Assembly: GCA_041687095.1 (NCBI GenBank)
Contig: JAWLCQ010000037.1
Coordinates: forward strand, 1 to 34,079
Length of the DNA stretch: 34,079 nt
Source: JAWLCQ01 sp041687095
GTDB taxonomy: Bacteria > Planctomycetota > Phycisphaerae > SM23-33
Direction: 5' to 3'
Made by a program: the position numbers and the translations under genes. Below are positions 22,707 to 30,665 of this stretch, piece by piece. Position 1 is the stretch's first letter; every line of letters begins with the position of its first letter. Under the pieces are notes generated by a model, which saw nothing but the letters and a program-made list of their open reading frames with translations, had not been told where the DNA came from and ran no database searches.

Positions 22707-24674
22707 GTGAAACCGTTGCTGACCACGCTTCTCGTGACGCTTCTATCCTCCAGCCTCCTGCTCGCCGCCGCCCCGGCCGTCCCCACCGTCACCGTCAGCG
22801 GCAGCACGGTGACGATCGCGGGGGAGCGGACCGTCACCGTCACGCTGGCGGAGAGCGGGCTGCCCGCGCAGATCGACATCGCCCCCGCCCCCAGCGAGCT
22901 GCCGCTGGAGCGGCGGAACGGCACCTCCAAGCCCTCCCGCGATGAGCTGCAGGCGATGGGGCGGGGCGAGCGCCTCCGCGGCCCCGTCCGCCTGGAGGCC
23001 GTCGCGGACGGCAAGCCCCTCGAGGTCCGCGTGACCCAGCCCGCGCAGGTGAAGCTCCAGGACGGGCAGTGCGTCGCACTCTCCAAGCTCCAGGTCGGCC
23101 CCTACGCGGTGGAACTCACCACCACCCTCGGCGCCGATGGGGCGCTCCGCTGCCGGCTCACCGCCAAGGGGGCAGGGGACGCCGACGCGCTCCGCCTCGC
23201 CATCGAGCCCGCCCAGCCGCTGGACCTCGCCGCCCTGCCCCTGCCCGAGGGGGCCCCCGGTGCGATCCCGCGCGAGACGCTCGATCCCACGCTGCCCCAG
23301 GGCGAGGGCGTCGTCTGGGACTCCGCCAAGCGGACGGCGGACAACCGCGTCCCCCAGCTCTACGTCGGGTCCGCCGACGCGGGCTTCACGCTGCTGTGCC
23401 TCGATGGGCCCTCGCTCCCGCAGGGAACCCCCCACGTCACGCTCTCGCGCGACAACGTGGGGCGGGTGACGTGGAGCACCGCCCTCGTCAGCGGCAAGGG
23501 GGGCGAGGCGACGGCGTATCTGCTGATCCACCCCATGCGCGTCCGCCCCGACACCGCCCGCACCAAGGCGTGGCTGCAGTGGCCTCACGGGCTGACCGGT
23601 TCTACGCCCCCCGTCGCCGGACCCGCGCTGTTCCGCGAAGGCAGTTGGACGTACCGGCATCTCATGCGAAGGTTGCCCGTTCTGGAGACGGTGCTGGCCG
23701 GGGGCGCCCTCGAACGACACGGTCCGCCCGTGGCGCTTGTCCTGCCGGGAACCCCGCCGACGAAGCTCTTCGGCTACCTCGCCGTCGCCCAGGCCGCCGA
23801 CTACGCCGAACTCCGCGGACCCGCCGCCGCCGACATGCTCTCGCTCGAGCAGGACTCCGTCGCCCTGTACCCCATGGCCATGCTCCGCTCGCTGGCGTGC
23901 GGGCCCACGGGGCTCGTCGCCCGCATCCGCTCCAACGTCCGCGACCTGCCCCGCGTCGACGACCGCTCGCTCGACCGCCAGGTCTTCGGGCGGGCGCTGC
24001 TGCACGACATCGGTGTGGCGATGGAGGGCGTCGCCCAGCCCACCGAGCTGCTCACGCTCACCCGCGCGCTGCGGACGTTCGGGTACTTCGCCGACGACGG
24101 GCGCACCGAGTTCCTCCCGTACTGGCGGACGGAGGGCATCCTGCGCTACGGGGAGGCGTTCGAGGGCGACAGCGAGTTCAACCTCACCACCGAGGACCCT
24201 TCCGGGGGCGTGTACGTCTCCGTCTTCCGCCGCCCCTACGAACTCGACGGGTCCCGGGGCGTGCAGGTGATGTTCGTCATCGTCAACGACCGCAAGGAGC
24301 CCGTCCGCGAGCGGCTGTACGTGCTGGACAGCGAGCGGATCTTCGGGAAGGGGCGCTGGCGCTCGGGCGGGGCCACCGTCGCCGAGGGCCTCGACTACGG
24401 GAAGGTGCCCGACGACAGCGACTGGCGGAAGGAGAAGGTCCTGCACTTCTACAAGGGCAATGGCCTGGTGGACCTGGAGACGGGGGGCCTGGTGCAGGAG
24501 TTCCCCCCCAAGGGCCAGACCGCCGAACTCTACGGCCCGCTGTACGTCCCCGCCCACGACTACCGCGTCGTCTGGGCGTGCGGGCTGCCCATGGGCGACG
24601 ACAAGCAGCCGGCGAAAACCCCCAACACCGACAGCCACAACGCCTCCGCGGAACCCGGGGAGGCAAAGCGATGA
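22707..24674 (+). CDS. Secreted paralogue of the preceding glycosidase, lacking the catalytic segment
   Basis: The protein has 655 residues with a signal peptide (MKPLLTTLLVTLLSSSLLLAAAPA). The start GTG 22707 has GGAG 7 bases upstream; ATG 22701 is possible but too close to that site. It aligns with the C-terminal half of the 18524-22255 product: LPAQIDIAPAPSELPLE, DRQVFGRALLHDIGV, FLPYWRTEGILRYG, YVSVFRRPYELDGSRG and YGPLYVPAHDYRVVW all have close counterparts. The CBM9-like module and the segment with FWWDE are absent, so it is probably not an active enzyme of the same kind. A repeat-like sequence (23711-23736) lies at the place where the segment is missing. Confidence 0.8.
   Translation: MKPLLTTLLVTLLSSSLLLAAAPAVPTVTVSGSTVTIAGERTVTVTLAESGLPAQIDIAPAPSELPLERRNGTSKPSRDELQAMGRGERLRGPVRLEAVADGKPLEVRVTQPAQVKLQDGQCVALSKLQVGPYAVELTTTLGADGALRCRLTAKGAGDADALRLAIEPAQPLDLAALPLPEGAPGAIPRETLDPTLPQGEGVVWDSAKRTADNRVPQLYVGSADAGFTLLCLDGPSLPQGTPHVTLSRDNVGRVTWSTALVSGKGGEATAYLLIHPMRVRPDTARTKAWLQWPHGLTGSTPPVAGPALFREGSWTYRHLMRRLPVLETVLAGGALERHGPPVALVLPGTPPTKLFGYLAVAQAADYAELRGPAAADMLSLEQDSVALYPMAMLRSLACGPTGLVARIRSNVRDLPRVDDRSLDRQVFGRALLHDIGVAMEGVAQPTELLTLTRALRTFGYFADDGRTEFLPYWRTEGILRYGEAFEGDSEFNLTTEDPSGGVYVSVFRRPYELDGSRGVQVMFVIVNDRKEPVRERLYVLDSERIFGKGRWRSGGATVAEGLDYGKVPDDSDWRKEKVLHFYKGNGLVDLETGGLVQEFPPKGQTAELYGPLYVPAHDYRVVWACGLPMGDDKQPAKTPNTDSHNASAEPGEAKR
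23711..23736 (+). repeat. Remnant of a GGTGCCAC-type palindrome inside a gene
   Basis: CGAACGACACGG followed by TCCGC and CCGTGGCGC matches the palindrome arm at 22599-22629 except for a few deleted bases. GGAGACGGTGC just upstream (about 23690) resembles GGAGACGGGGTGCC of the tandem units. It is in frame and translates as LERHGPPVAL. Confidence 0.4.
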
Positions 24675-24700
24675 GAGCAGGCTGTGACGGAAGAGTCCCG

Positions 24701-24873
24701 TCGGGTGCCACGGCTGCGCCGTTCGCAGCCGTGCTCTCAGGAGCGCACGATAAGGCACGGGTCCTGTCGGGTGCCACGGCTGCGCCGTTTGCAGCCGTGC
24801 TCTCAGGAACGCACGATAAGGCACGGGTCCTGCCGGGTGCCACGGCTGCGCCGTCCGCAGCCGTGGCGCCCGG
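24701..24873. repeat. 66-bp tandem repeat with GGTGCCACGG hairpins
   Basis: Copies start at 24701, 24767 and 24833 with a period of exactly 66 bases; the third is partial. Each begins with a hairpin (GGTGCCACGGCTGCGCCG...CAGCCGTG) and continues with a GCACGATAAGGCACGGGTCC spacer. The array ends 19 bases before the GTG start of the next gene and is probably its leader. Confidence 0.9.
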
Positions 24874-24892
24874 CACCCGCCATGACGCCCGC

Positions 24893-27800
24893 GTGAGAGG
24901 GTCCGTTCTGTTCCTTCTCCTCCTTGCGCCTGCGCTCGCACTCCCCGCCGCCTCCGCCTTCGCCGATGACAACCCGCGCGATGCGTGGCGGGCGGACACG
25001 CGGGCGGCGATCCCGCGGCTGGCGAAGGCCCCGACGATCGACGGGACCGTCGAGGACGCCGAGTGGTCCGGGGCGTTCGCGTGCGACGGGGTGCTGTACC
25101 CCATGACCGTGAACCTCTTCCCGCGGCGGGCGCAGTGGCGGCTGGGCTGGGACGACGCGGGGCTCTACGTCGCCTCCCACACCCCCCGCCTCGCGGGCGA
25201 GGAGCCCGTCGCCAACGCCGACGAGCCCCAGCGCGACGCCCTCCGCAACGACGACTCCTTCGAGCTGTTCGTCTACACCGACGACGGGCGCTCCTCCGTC
25301 CACCTCGCCATCAACCCCGACGGGGTGCTCGCCGTGCAGCTCAAGGTGAACGGGAAGGACACCGACCCCGCGAGCATCCTCGCCAAGGCCGCCCTGAGCG
25401 CCAAGCACCTCGACTACGAGGCCCACGTCCCCTTCGCCGCCCTGGGCGTCGAGGGGGCGAAGGCGGGCGACCGCTGGCGGATCCTCCCCGTCCGCAACTT
25501 CCGCCACAACACCAGCATCGAAGCCCCCATGCCCTACAACCACACCGGCGGGATCGGCGGGCACGGGGCGTCGCCCCTGTTCACCCTCACCGACGGGCCC
25601 TTCGTCCAGGTCCAGCCCCTCCAAGCGAGCCTGTTCGCCGGAACCCCCGCCGCCCGCATGCAGCTCGTGAACCCCTCGGGCAAGATGGCGAGCGCGATCA
25701 TCACCGCCCGCGTCACCAAGGCCGACGAACTCCTCGGGGAGGCGAAGCGCGAGGCGCCGCTGGAACCCAAGAGCCCCATGCCGCTCCTCCTCCCCCTCCC
25801 CCTCGATCCGCCCATCGACCCCAACGTCGAGGGCGAGCACCGCTTCTTCCTCGACGTCACGCTCCCCGACGGGACCGAGCTGTTCCACACCCACTTCGTC
25901 TGGAACCCCACGGAGAACCGCGAGTGGCTGTCCGACAAGCTCCCCGGCCGCCAACGCGCCGAGCAGCGCGTCGTCACCGTGGACCCGCACAAGGACGTGC
26001 CCTTCCAGTTCCGCCGCTTCGTGACCATCTTCGAGGACGTGCCCGAGGGGCACACGCTGCTGATCCACGTCGTCCGCAGCGAGGTCCCCGGGCGGGGGTT
26101 CGTGACGGACTCCCTGCAGCACATCACCTGCGTGGATCCCAGCGGGAAGAAGGACGGGATCGAGGCGTTCTACCGCGTCGGGCACGAGCTGGAGCACATC
26201 GTCACGTACCGCCAGGGCGTCCGTCACGGGCCCGAGAAGTTCCTCGACACCGGCAAGAACGCCGAGGGCCGCAACGTCCGCTACGTGCAGAAGATCATCC
26301 CCTGGGTCGACGGGCAGGTGCAGGGGACGCAACGGGTGTACCACCCCACGGGCGAGCTGCTCGCCGAGGCCCAGTACGTGGACGGGCGGTGCGTGGGCGT
26401 GGCGAAGCGCTACGACCCTGACGGCCGACTGACCCGCGAAACGCCCTACCAGGACAACCTCAAGCACGGGGAGATGGTCGAGTACTACGCCCGCCGCCCG
26501 CAACGGATCGAGACCCTCCGCGACGGGGTCGTCCAGGGCGAGGCGACCGAGTACGACTGGGCGGATTCCGCCCAGGTCGCCCTGACGGAGGACCCGGCGA
26601 AGCGATCCAGGCCCTACAGCCACGAGGCCTTCCGCAACGCCTTCCGCGCCGACACCCGGCTCGCCGCCCCCGCGGCCGGTGGGCCGGTGACCGTGGACGG
26701 ACGGTTCGCCGACGGCGAGTGGGACCGGGCGGCGGCGGTGGCGGCGGCGGTCGATGGCGAGACCGGCGGGCTGTCACCGCACGACGTGACGTGGCGGTTC
26801 GCGTGGGACGCGGACTACCTCTATGTCTCCGCCCGCACCCCGCTGCTGGCGGGGGAGACGCTGGGGACGAAGAGCCCCTCAAACTCGCGGCCGCCCGCCG
26901 CCGTCGCGCCCCTGACCGACGACGAGACGCCCCCGTCCGGAGGGGCGTTCGAGGTCCGCATCGTCCGCGGGGACGGGAAGGCCTCGCTCCGCGCGATGCT
27001 GTCGTCCGCCGGGGTGGCCGTGCGCTGCGAAGCGCCCGACCGGGCGGACGACGCCCCGCTGCCCGCGGTCCTGGCGGCCGCGGGGGCCAGGGGCGGTGCG
27101 CTCGAGATCGAGTTCGCCATCCCGCTCACCGATCTGGGGCTGGGGCGCGGCAACCGCCGGGGCGACTCCTGGGGCGTGCTCGTCCAGCGGCACTTCGGCG
27201 GGGCGCACCCGGGCAGCGCCCTGCTGCCCTGCGACGTCTTCGCCCTCCGCTCCGCCCGCAACGACGCCCGCTTCTACCCCCGCCTGTCGCTGCGGGACGA
27301 CTGGACAGCCGTCTCGGCGGCCGTCCCGACCCCCGCCCTCGTCGCGGGGCAACCGGCGTCCTCGCTGACGCTCCAGTCGCCCCCCCACGTCGCCGCTTCC
27401 GCCAACGTGCGGATGCGCCTGCTGCGGGGCGGGATGCAGGTGGGGCTGCACGAGGCGAAGGTGCAGTGCGCGGCCAAGGGCGGTTCCGCCCAGTGGACCG
27501 AGCACATCCAGCCCGACCGCCCGGGGGAGGGCGACTTCCCCGGGGAGTCCCGCTTCGACCTCACCGTCACCGACGGGCGAACCGAGCTGTTCCACACGCA
27601 CCTGACGTACGACCCGCTCGCGATGGCCGCCGAGGGCTCGCCCGCGCCCGCCAAGACGGGGCAGCCCACAGCCGCCAAGACGGGGCAGCCCGCCGCCGCC
27701 AAGACGGGCTCGCCCGCCGGCGCCAAGGGCGCCCTGCAGTCGACGGTCCCCCGCGACGCCCAGCACCGCCGCTCGGGCACGCAGCGCATCTGCGCATCCG

Positions 27801-28240
27801 ACGGAACGCTGCTGCTGGAGATCCCCTGGGACAAGGGCGTCCTGCACGGCCTTCGCCGCGCGTACCGGCCCGACGGGTCCCTGCTCGCCGAGACGCCGTA
27901 TGAAAACGGCCTCCCCTCCGGGCGGGCCCTGCGCTACGACCCCGAGGGGCGAGTGGTCGCGAGCCTCGACTACGTCCGCGGGATCGCCGACGGCCGACGC
28001 CTCGCCTTCTGGCCGCGCCGCGTGCAGCGGACCGCCCCCTACGACCGCGGCCGCCTGAGCGGGGACGTGAAGGACTTCTGGGACAACGGCCAACGCAAGA
28101 GCGTCCGCCCCTTCCGCGACGACCTGCTGCACGGGATCGAGACGCAGTACGACGAGACCGGCAAGCCCACGCAGACCCGCTACTGGTGGGAGGGCGACCT
28201 CGTCAGCGAGAGCGAGTACGCGGCGAGGATCAAACAGTAG
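24893..28240 (+). CDS. Giant secreted protein with two CBM9-like + MORN-repeat modules
   Basis: The protein has 1115 residues. A signal peptide (GSVLFLLLLAPALALPAASAFA) is followed by a CBM9-like domain (about 38-216: APTIDGTVEDAEWSG, DSFELFVYTDDGRSSVHLAI), a beta-rich domain with FHTHFVWNP, and MORN-type repeats (about 422-556). Then the whole plan recurs: a second CBM9-like domain (about 600-800: VTVDGRFADGEWDRA), FHTHLTYDP, an Ala/Lys/Thr-rich linker (about 919-950) and MORN repeats (about 960-1113). This shows an internal duplication. The start GTG 24893 is chosen because the signal peptide begins there; there is no Shine-Dalgarno site and GTG 24863 is an in-frame alternative. It probably binds glycans outside the cell or at its surface. 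Confidence 0.82.
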   Translation: MRGSVLFLLLLAPALALPAASAFADDNPRDAWRADTRAAIPRLAKAPTIDGTVEDAEWSGAFACDGVLYPMTVNLFPRRAQWRLGWDDAGLYVASHTPRLAGEEPVANADEPQRDALRNDDSFELFVYTDDGRSSVHLAINPDGVLAVQLKVNGKDTDPASILAKAALSAKHLDYEAHVPFAALGVEGAKAGDRWRILPVRNFRHNTSIEAPMPYNHTGGIGGHGASPLFTLTDGPFVQVQPLQASLFAGTPAARMQLVNPSGKMASAIITARVTKADELLGEAKREAPLEPKSPMPLLLPLPLDPPIDPNVEGEHRFFLDVTLPDGTELFHTHFVWNPTENREWLSDKLPGRQRAEQRVVTVDPHKDVPFQFRRFVTIFEDVPEGHTLLIHVVRSEVPGRGFVTDSLQHITCVDPSGKKDGIEAFYRVGHELEHIVTYRQGVRHGPEKFLDTGKNAEGRNVRYVQKIIPWVDGQVQGTQRVYHPTGELLAEAQYVDGRCVGVAKRYDPDGRLTRETPYQDNLKHGEMVEYYARRPQRIETLRDGVVQGEATEYDWADSAQVALTEDPAKRSRPYSHEAFRNAFRADTRLAAPAAGGPVTVDGRFADGEWDRAAAVAAAVDGETGGLSPHDVTWRFAWDADYLYVSARTPLLAGETLGTKSPSNSRPPAAVAPLTDDETPPSGGAFEVRIVRGDGKASLRAMLSSAGVAVRCEAPDRADDAPLPAVLAAAGARGGALEIEFAIPLTDLGLGRGNRRGDSWGVLVQRHFGGAHPGSALLPCDVFALRSARNDARFYPRLSLRDDWTAVSAAVPTPALVAGQPASSLTLQSPPHVAASANVRMRLLRGGMQVGLHEAKVQCAAKGGSAQWTEHIQPDRPGEGDFPGESRFDLTVTDGRTELFHTHLTYDPLAMAAEGSPAPAKTGQPTAAKTGQPAAAKTGSPAGAKGALQSTVPRDAQHRRSGTQRICASDGTLLLEIPWDKGVLHGLRRAYRPDGSLLAETPYENGLPSGRALRYDPEGRVVASLDYVRGIADGRRLAFWPRRVQRTAPYDRGRLSGDVKDFWDNGQRKSVRPFRDDLLHGIETQYDETGKPTQTRYWWEGDLVSESEYAARIKQ
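27650..27721 (+). repeat. 24-bp coding tandem repeat (AAKTGQP linker)
   Basis: Three copies of a 24-bp unit starting GCCAAGACGGGGCAGCCC (27650, 27674, 27698) encode an AKTGQPTA-like linker between the second CBM9-like region and the final MORN repeats. Copy number could vary in length without a frameshift. Confidence 0.85.
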
Positions 28241-28771
28241 CGGGGATGAACGCAGATGAACGCGGATGAGGAAAGAGCAGGGATGCCCGGTCGGCAGGCT
28301 CAGGGCCGACAGGGGATATAGGGGATGGATCGTTGTGTCTGCGTTGCGGGCTGATTTTGCGTCGCGGGTCTCCTGACCCGCCCCCCCCACATGCGTCGCG
28401 GGTCTCCTGACCCGCCCCGCGCGCCTGCACCGGGGGGCTCCTGACCTCCGGCGTCCGGGAGGGGCGAGCAGCGCTTCCGCACATGCGACGGGGGTCTCCT
28501 GACCCCCGGCGTCCGGGAGGGGCGAGCAGCGCCTCCGCGGCAGCGCCGTTGGAGCACCCCCATCGCGGCGGCGGCCGCCGCGATCGAAGCGCCGCCATAA
28601 CGCTGTCGCGGAAGCGCTCGTTGACGTTCCAGGACGTTGGGGGTCAGGAGACCCCCAACGCTCGCGCTTGTGCGTCCCTGCCGGGATTCCCGGAATCGCC
28701 GTCCCTGCCGGGACTCCCGGAATCGCGCCCCCGCTCTCTCCCCATCGGCGTTCATCTGCGTTCATCCCCGC
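28240..28771. repeat. Composite repeat island between convergent stop codons
   Basis: The outer ends are inverted repeats GCGGGGATGAACGCAG / CTGCGTTCATCCCCGC, which overlap or abut the stop codons of both flanking genes (TAG 28238-28240; TTA 28772-28774). Inside are several GGGTCTCCTGACCC palindromes (28368-28505), a reverse-oriented relative of the 15661 element (28531-28660) and two copies of a 27-bp unit beginning CGTCCCTGCCGGGATTCC (28673 and 28700). There is no recognisable gene in this 531-base gap. Confidence 0.85.
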
Positions 28772-30331
28772 TTAACGCTTCCGCTGGGTGACCGTCTCCC
28801 ACGGCAGGACCCCGCAGCGGTCCGCCCAGTCCTGCCACAGGGCGGCCAGGTCGCGGACGAGTTCGGGGTGGTCGTTCGCGCGGTCGTGCAGTTCGGTGCG
28901 GTCGGTGGGCATATGGTACAGCTCCCACTGTCCGGGGAAGCGGCGGACGAGCTTCCACTCGCTGCGGCGGACGGCGCGGTTGCCCTCGTGCTCCCAGAAG
29001 AGGGCCTCGCGGGCGTTGGGTGCATCGTCGAAGCACGGGCGGATGGAGAAGCCCTCCAGCGGATGCACGGGGACCCCCTCGCGCTCGGTGGGGTACTCCG
29101 CCCCCGCGACGTCCAGGCAGGTCGCCAGGATGTCCGGGAGCTGCAGGGGCTGGTGGCGGAGTTCCCCGCGGGCGCGGAACCCCGCGGGCCAGTGGGCGAT
29201 CAGCGGGGTCGCGATCCCGCCCTCGTGCACCCAGTGCTTGTAGAGGCGAAACGGCGTGTTGGAGACGTTCGCCCACGGGAGCCCGTAGCTCTGGTACGTC
29301 TCCTCGCCCCCGGGCATGAGGTCCGGGCGATTGCCGATCACGATCTCCCGCCCGTCGCACGTGTCGCGGCGGACGAGGTTGTGCACCAGCCAGTCCCAGC
29401 CGACGAGTTCCTCCGCGCACCCGCCGTTGTCGGCGAGGAAGAGGATCAGCGTGTTGTCGAGCTGGCCCGTGCGGCGGAGCGTCTCGACGATCCGCCCGAT
29501 GCCCTGGTCCATGCGGTCGATCTGGGCGGCGTAGACGGCCATGCGGCGGGCCTCCCAGTCCTGGTGCTCGGCGTCGTCCCAGCGGGGGACGTCGGGGTCG
29601 CGCGGGGACAGGGCCCAGTGCTCGTCGAGGATGCCCATGCGGATCATCCGCTCGATCCGCTGCTCGCGGAGCACGTCCCACCCGGCGTCGAAGCGGTGCT
29701 CGTAGCGGGCGATGTCCTCCGGCAGCGCGTGCAGCGGCCAGTGGGGGGCGGTGTACGCGACGTACTGGAAGAAGGGCGTGTCGGGGCGGGTGGCGGCGTG
29801 TTCGTCGAGGAAGCGGCAGGCGGTGTCGGAGACGACGTCGGTGTAGTACCCGAAGTCGCGCGGGGGCTCGAGGCGGGTGTTCCCGTCGGTCAGGGTGATC
29901 GGGGCGAAGTAGTTCCCGCACCCGGTGATGGTCCCGTGGAAGCGGTCGAACCCGCGCTGCAGCGGCCAGGAGGGCTGGGGGGTGTTCACCTCGCGGCTGA
30001 TGTGCCACTTGCCGCTCATGTACGTCGCGTACCCGGCGGGGCGGAGGGCCTCGGCGATGGTGACGCAGCGGCCGTTGAGGTCCCCGCGGTACCCGTCGAA
30101 CCCCTGGTCGCCGGTCATGTGCCCCACGCCCGTCTGGTGCGGGTGCAGGCCGGTCAGCAGGCTCGCCCGCGAGGGGCAGCAGCGGGCAGTGTTGTACGCC
30201 TGCGTGAAGCGCAGGCCCCCGTCGGCGAGACCGTCGAGGTTGGGCGTCCGAACCTCGCCCCCGTAGCACCCGAGGTCCGAGTAGCCCATGTCGTCATTGA
30301 GGATCAGGAGGATGTTCGGTCGGTTCGGCAT
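28772..30331 (-). CDS. Sulfatase (arylsulfatase family, formylglycine type)
   Basis: This 519-residue type I sulfatase removes sulfate esters, probably from a carbohydrate. It begins MPNRPNILLILNDDMGYSDLGCYGG with the metal-binding Asp pair, and has the sulfatase motif C-x-P-S-R as Cys51-Cys-Pro-Ser-Arg55 (Cys51 should become formylglycine). SGKWHIS supplies the conserved Lys and His, and ILFLADNGG the C-terminal metal ligands. It has no signal peptide, although most planctomycete sulfatases are exported. The start at 30331 has AAGGAG 8 bases upstream. It is divergent from a second sulfatase. No sulfatase-maturating enzyme lies in the window. Confidence 0.93.
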   Translation of the reverse strand: MPNRPNILLILNDDMGYSDLGCYGGEVRTPNLDGLADGGLRFTQAYNTARCCPSRASLLTGLHPHQTGVGHMTGDQGFDGYRGDLNGRCVTIAEALRPAGYATYMSGKWHISREVNTPQPSWPLQRGFDRFHGTITGCGNYFAPITLTDGNTRLEPPRDFGYYTDVVSDTACRFLDEHAATRPDTPFFQYVAYTAPHWPLHALPEDIARYEHRFDAGWDVLREQRIERMIRMGILDEHWALSPRDPDVPRWDDAEHQDWEARRMAVYAAQIDRMDQGIGRIVETLRRTGQLDNTLILFLADNGGCAEELVGWDWLVHNLVRRDTCDGREIVIGNRPDLMPGGEETYQSYGLPWANVSNTPFRLYKHWVHEGGIATPLIAHWPAGFRARGELRHQPLQLPDILATCLDVAGAEYPTEREGVPVHPLEGFSIRPCFDDAPNAREALFWEHEGNRAVRRSEWKLVRRFPGQWELYHMPTDRTELHDRANDHPELVRDLAALWQDWADRCGVLPWETVTQRKR

Positions 30332-30365
30332 CTTGGGGCTCCTTCGCGCGGGCGGCCGGGATTTC

Positions 30366-30461
30366 ACCGCGGAGATCGCAGAGAACGCAGAGGGGTACGA
30401 GACGGCGTGCCGGCAGCGATCCTCTGTCTGTGGTCTCTGCGATCTCTGCGGCCTCCGCGGT
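30366..30461. repeat. Inverted repeat of the CGCAGAGA family
   Basis: Left arm ACCGCGGAGATCGCAGAG (from 30366) pairs with CTCTGCGGCCTCCGCGGT (to 30461). Related sequences lie at about 8490-8525 and 32366-32436. It occupies the left part of the 334-base gap between the divergent sulfatases. Confidence 0.82.
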
Positions 30462-30467
30462 GCAGTA

Positions 30468-30621
30468 CCTGTTCTGGGCACGGCCTTCGCAAAGTTCAAT
30501 TCGCCGGGTGCCACGGGTTCGCAGAACCCGTGCTCCGCGGCACGCTCGTGCGAGCACGGCTGCAAACAGCGCAGCCGTGGCACCCGCGATTCCGACTTTG
30601 CGATGGCCGTCCTGTTCTGGG
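30468..30621. mobile_element. MITE-like GGTGCCAC element with apparent target duplication, copy 1
   Basis: An 11-bp direct repeat, CCTGTTCTGGG (30468-30478 and 30611-30621), flanks a 132-bp palindromic element. Its ends are inverted repeats (ACGGCCTTCGCAAAGT against ACGGCCATCGCAAAGT), and inside are the GGTGCCACGGG and GCAGCCGTGGCACC arms. It has no coding capacity. It lies 45 bases upstream of the plus-strand sulfatase. Confidence 0.8.
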
Positions 30622-30665
30622 GCGCAGTGTAGCGGAACCGTCCCGGATGCGATACCCTTCCGCCC

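Noticed and set aside
24701..24873. N-terminal extension of the giant protein through the 66-bp array
   Set aside because: The frame is open upstream, but the signal peptide begins at GTG 24893 and the array is a non-coding repeat found elsewhere.
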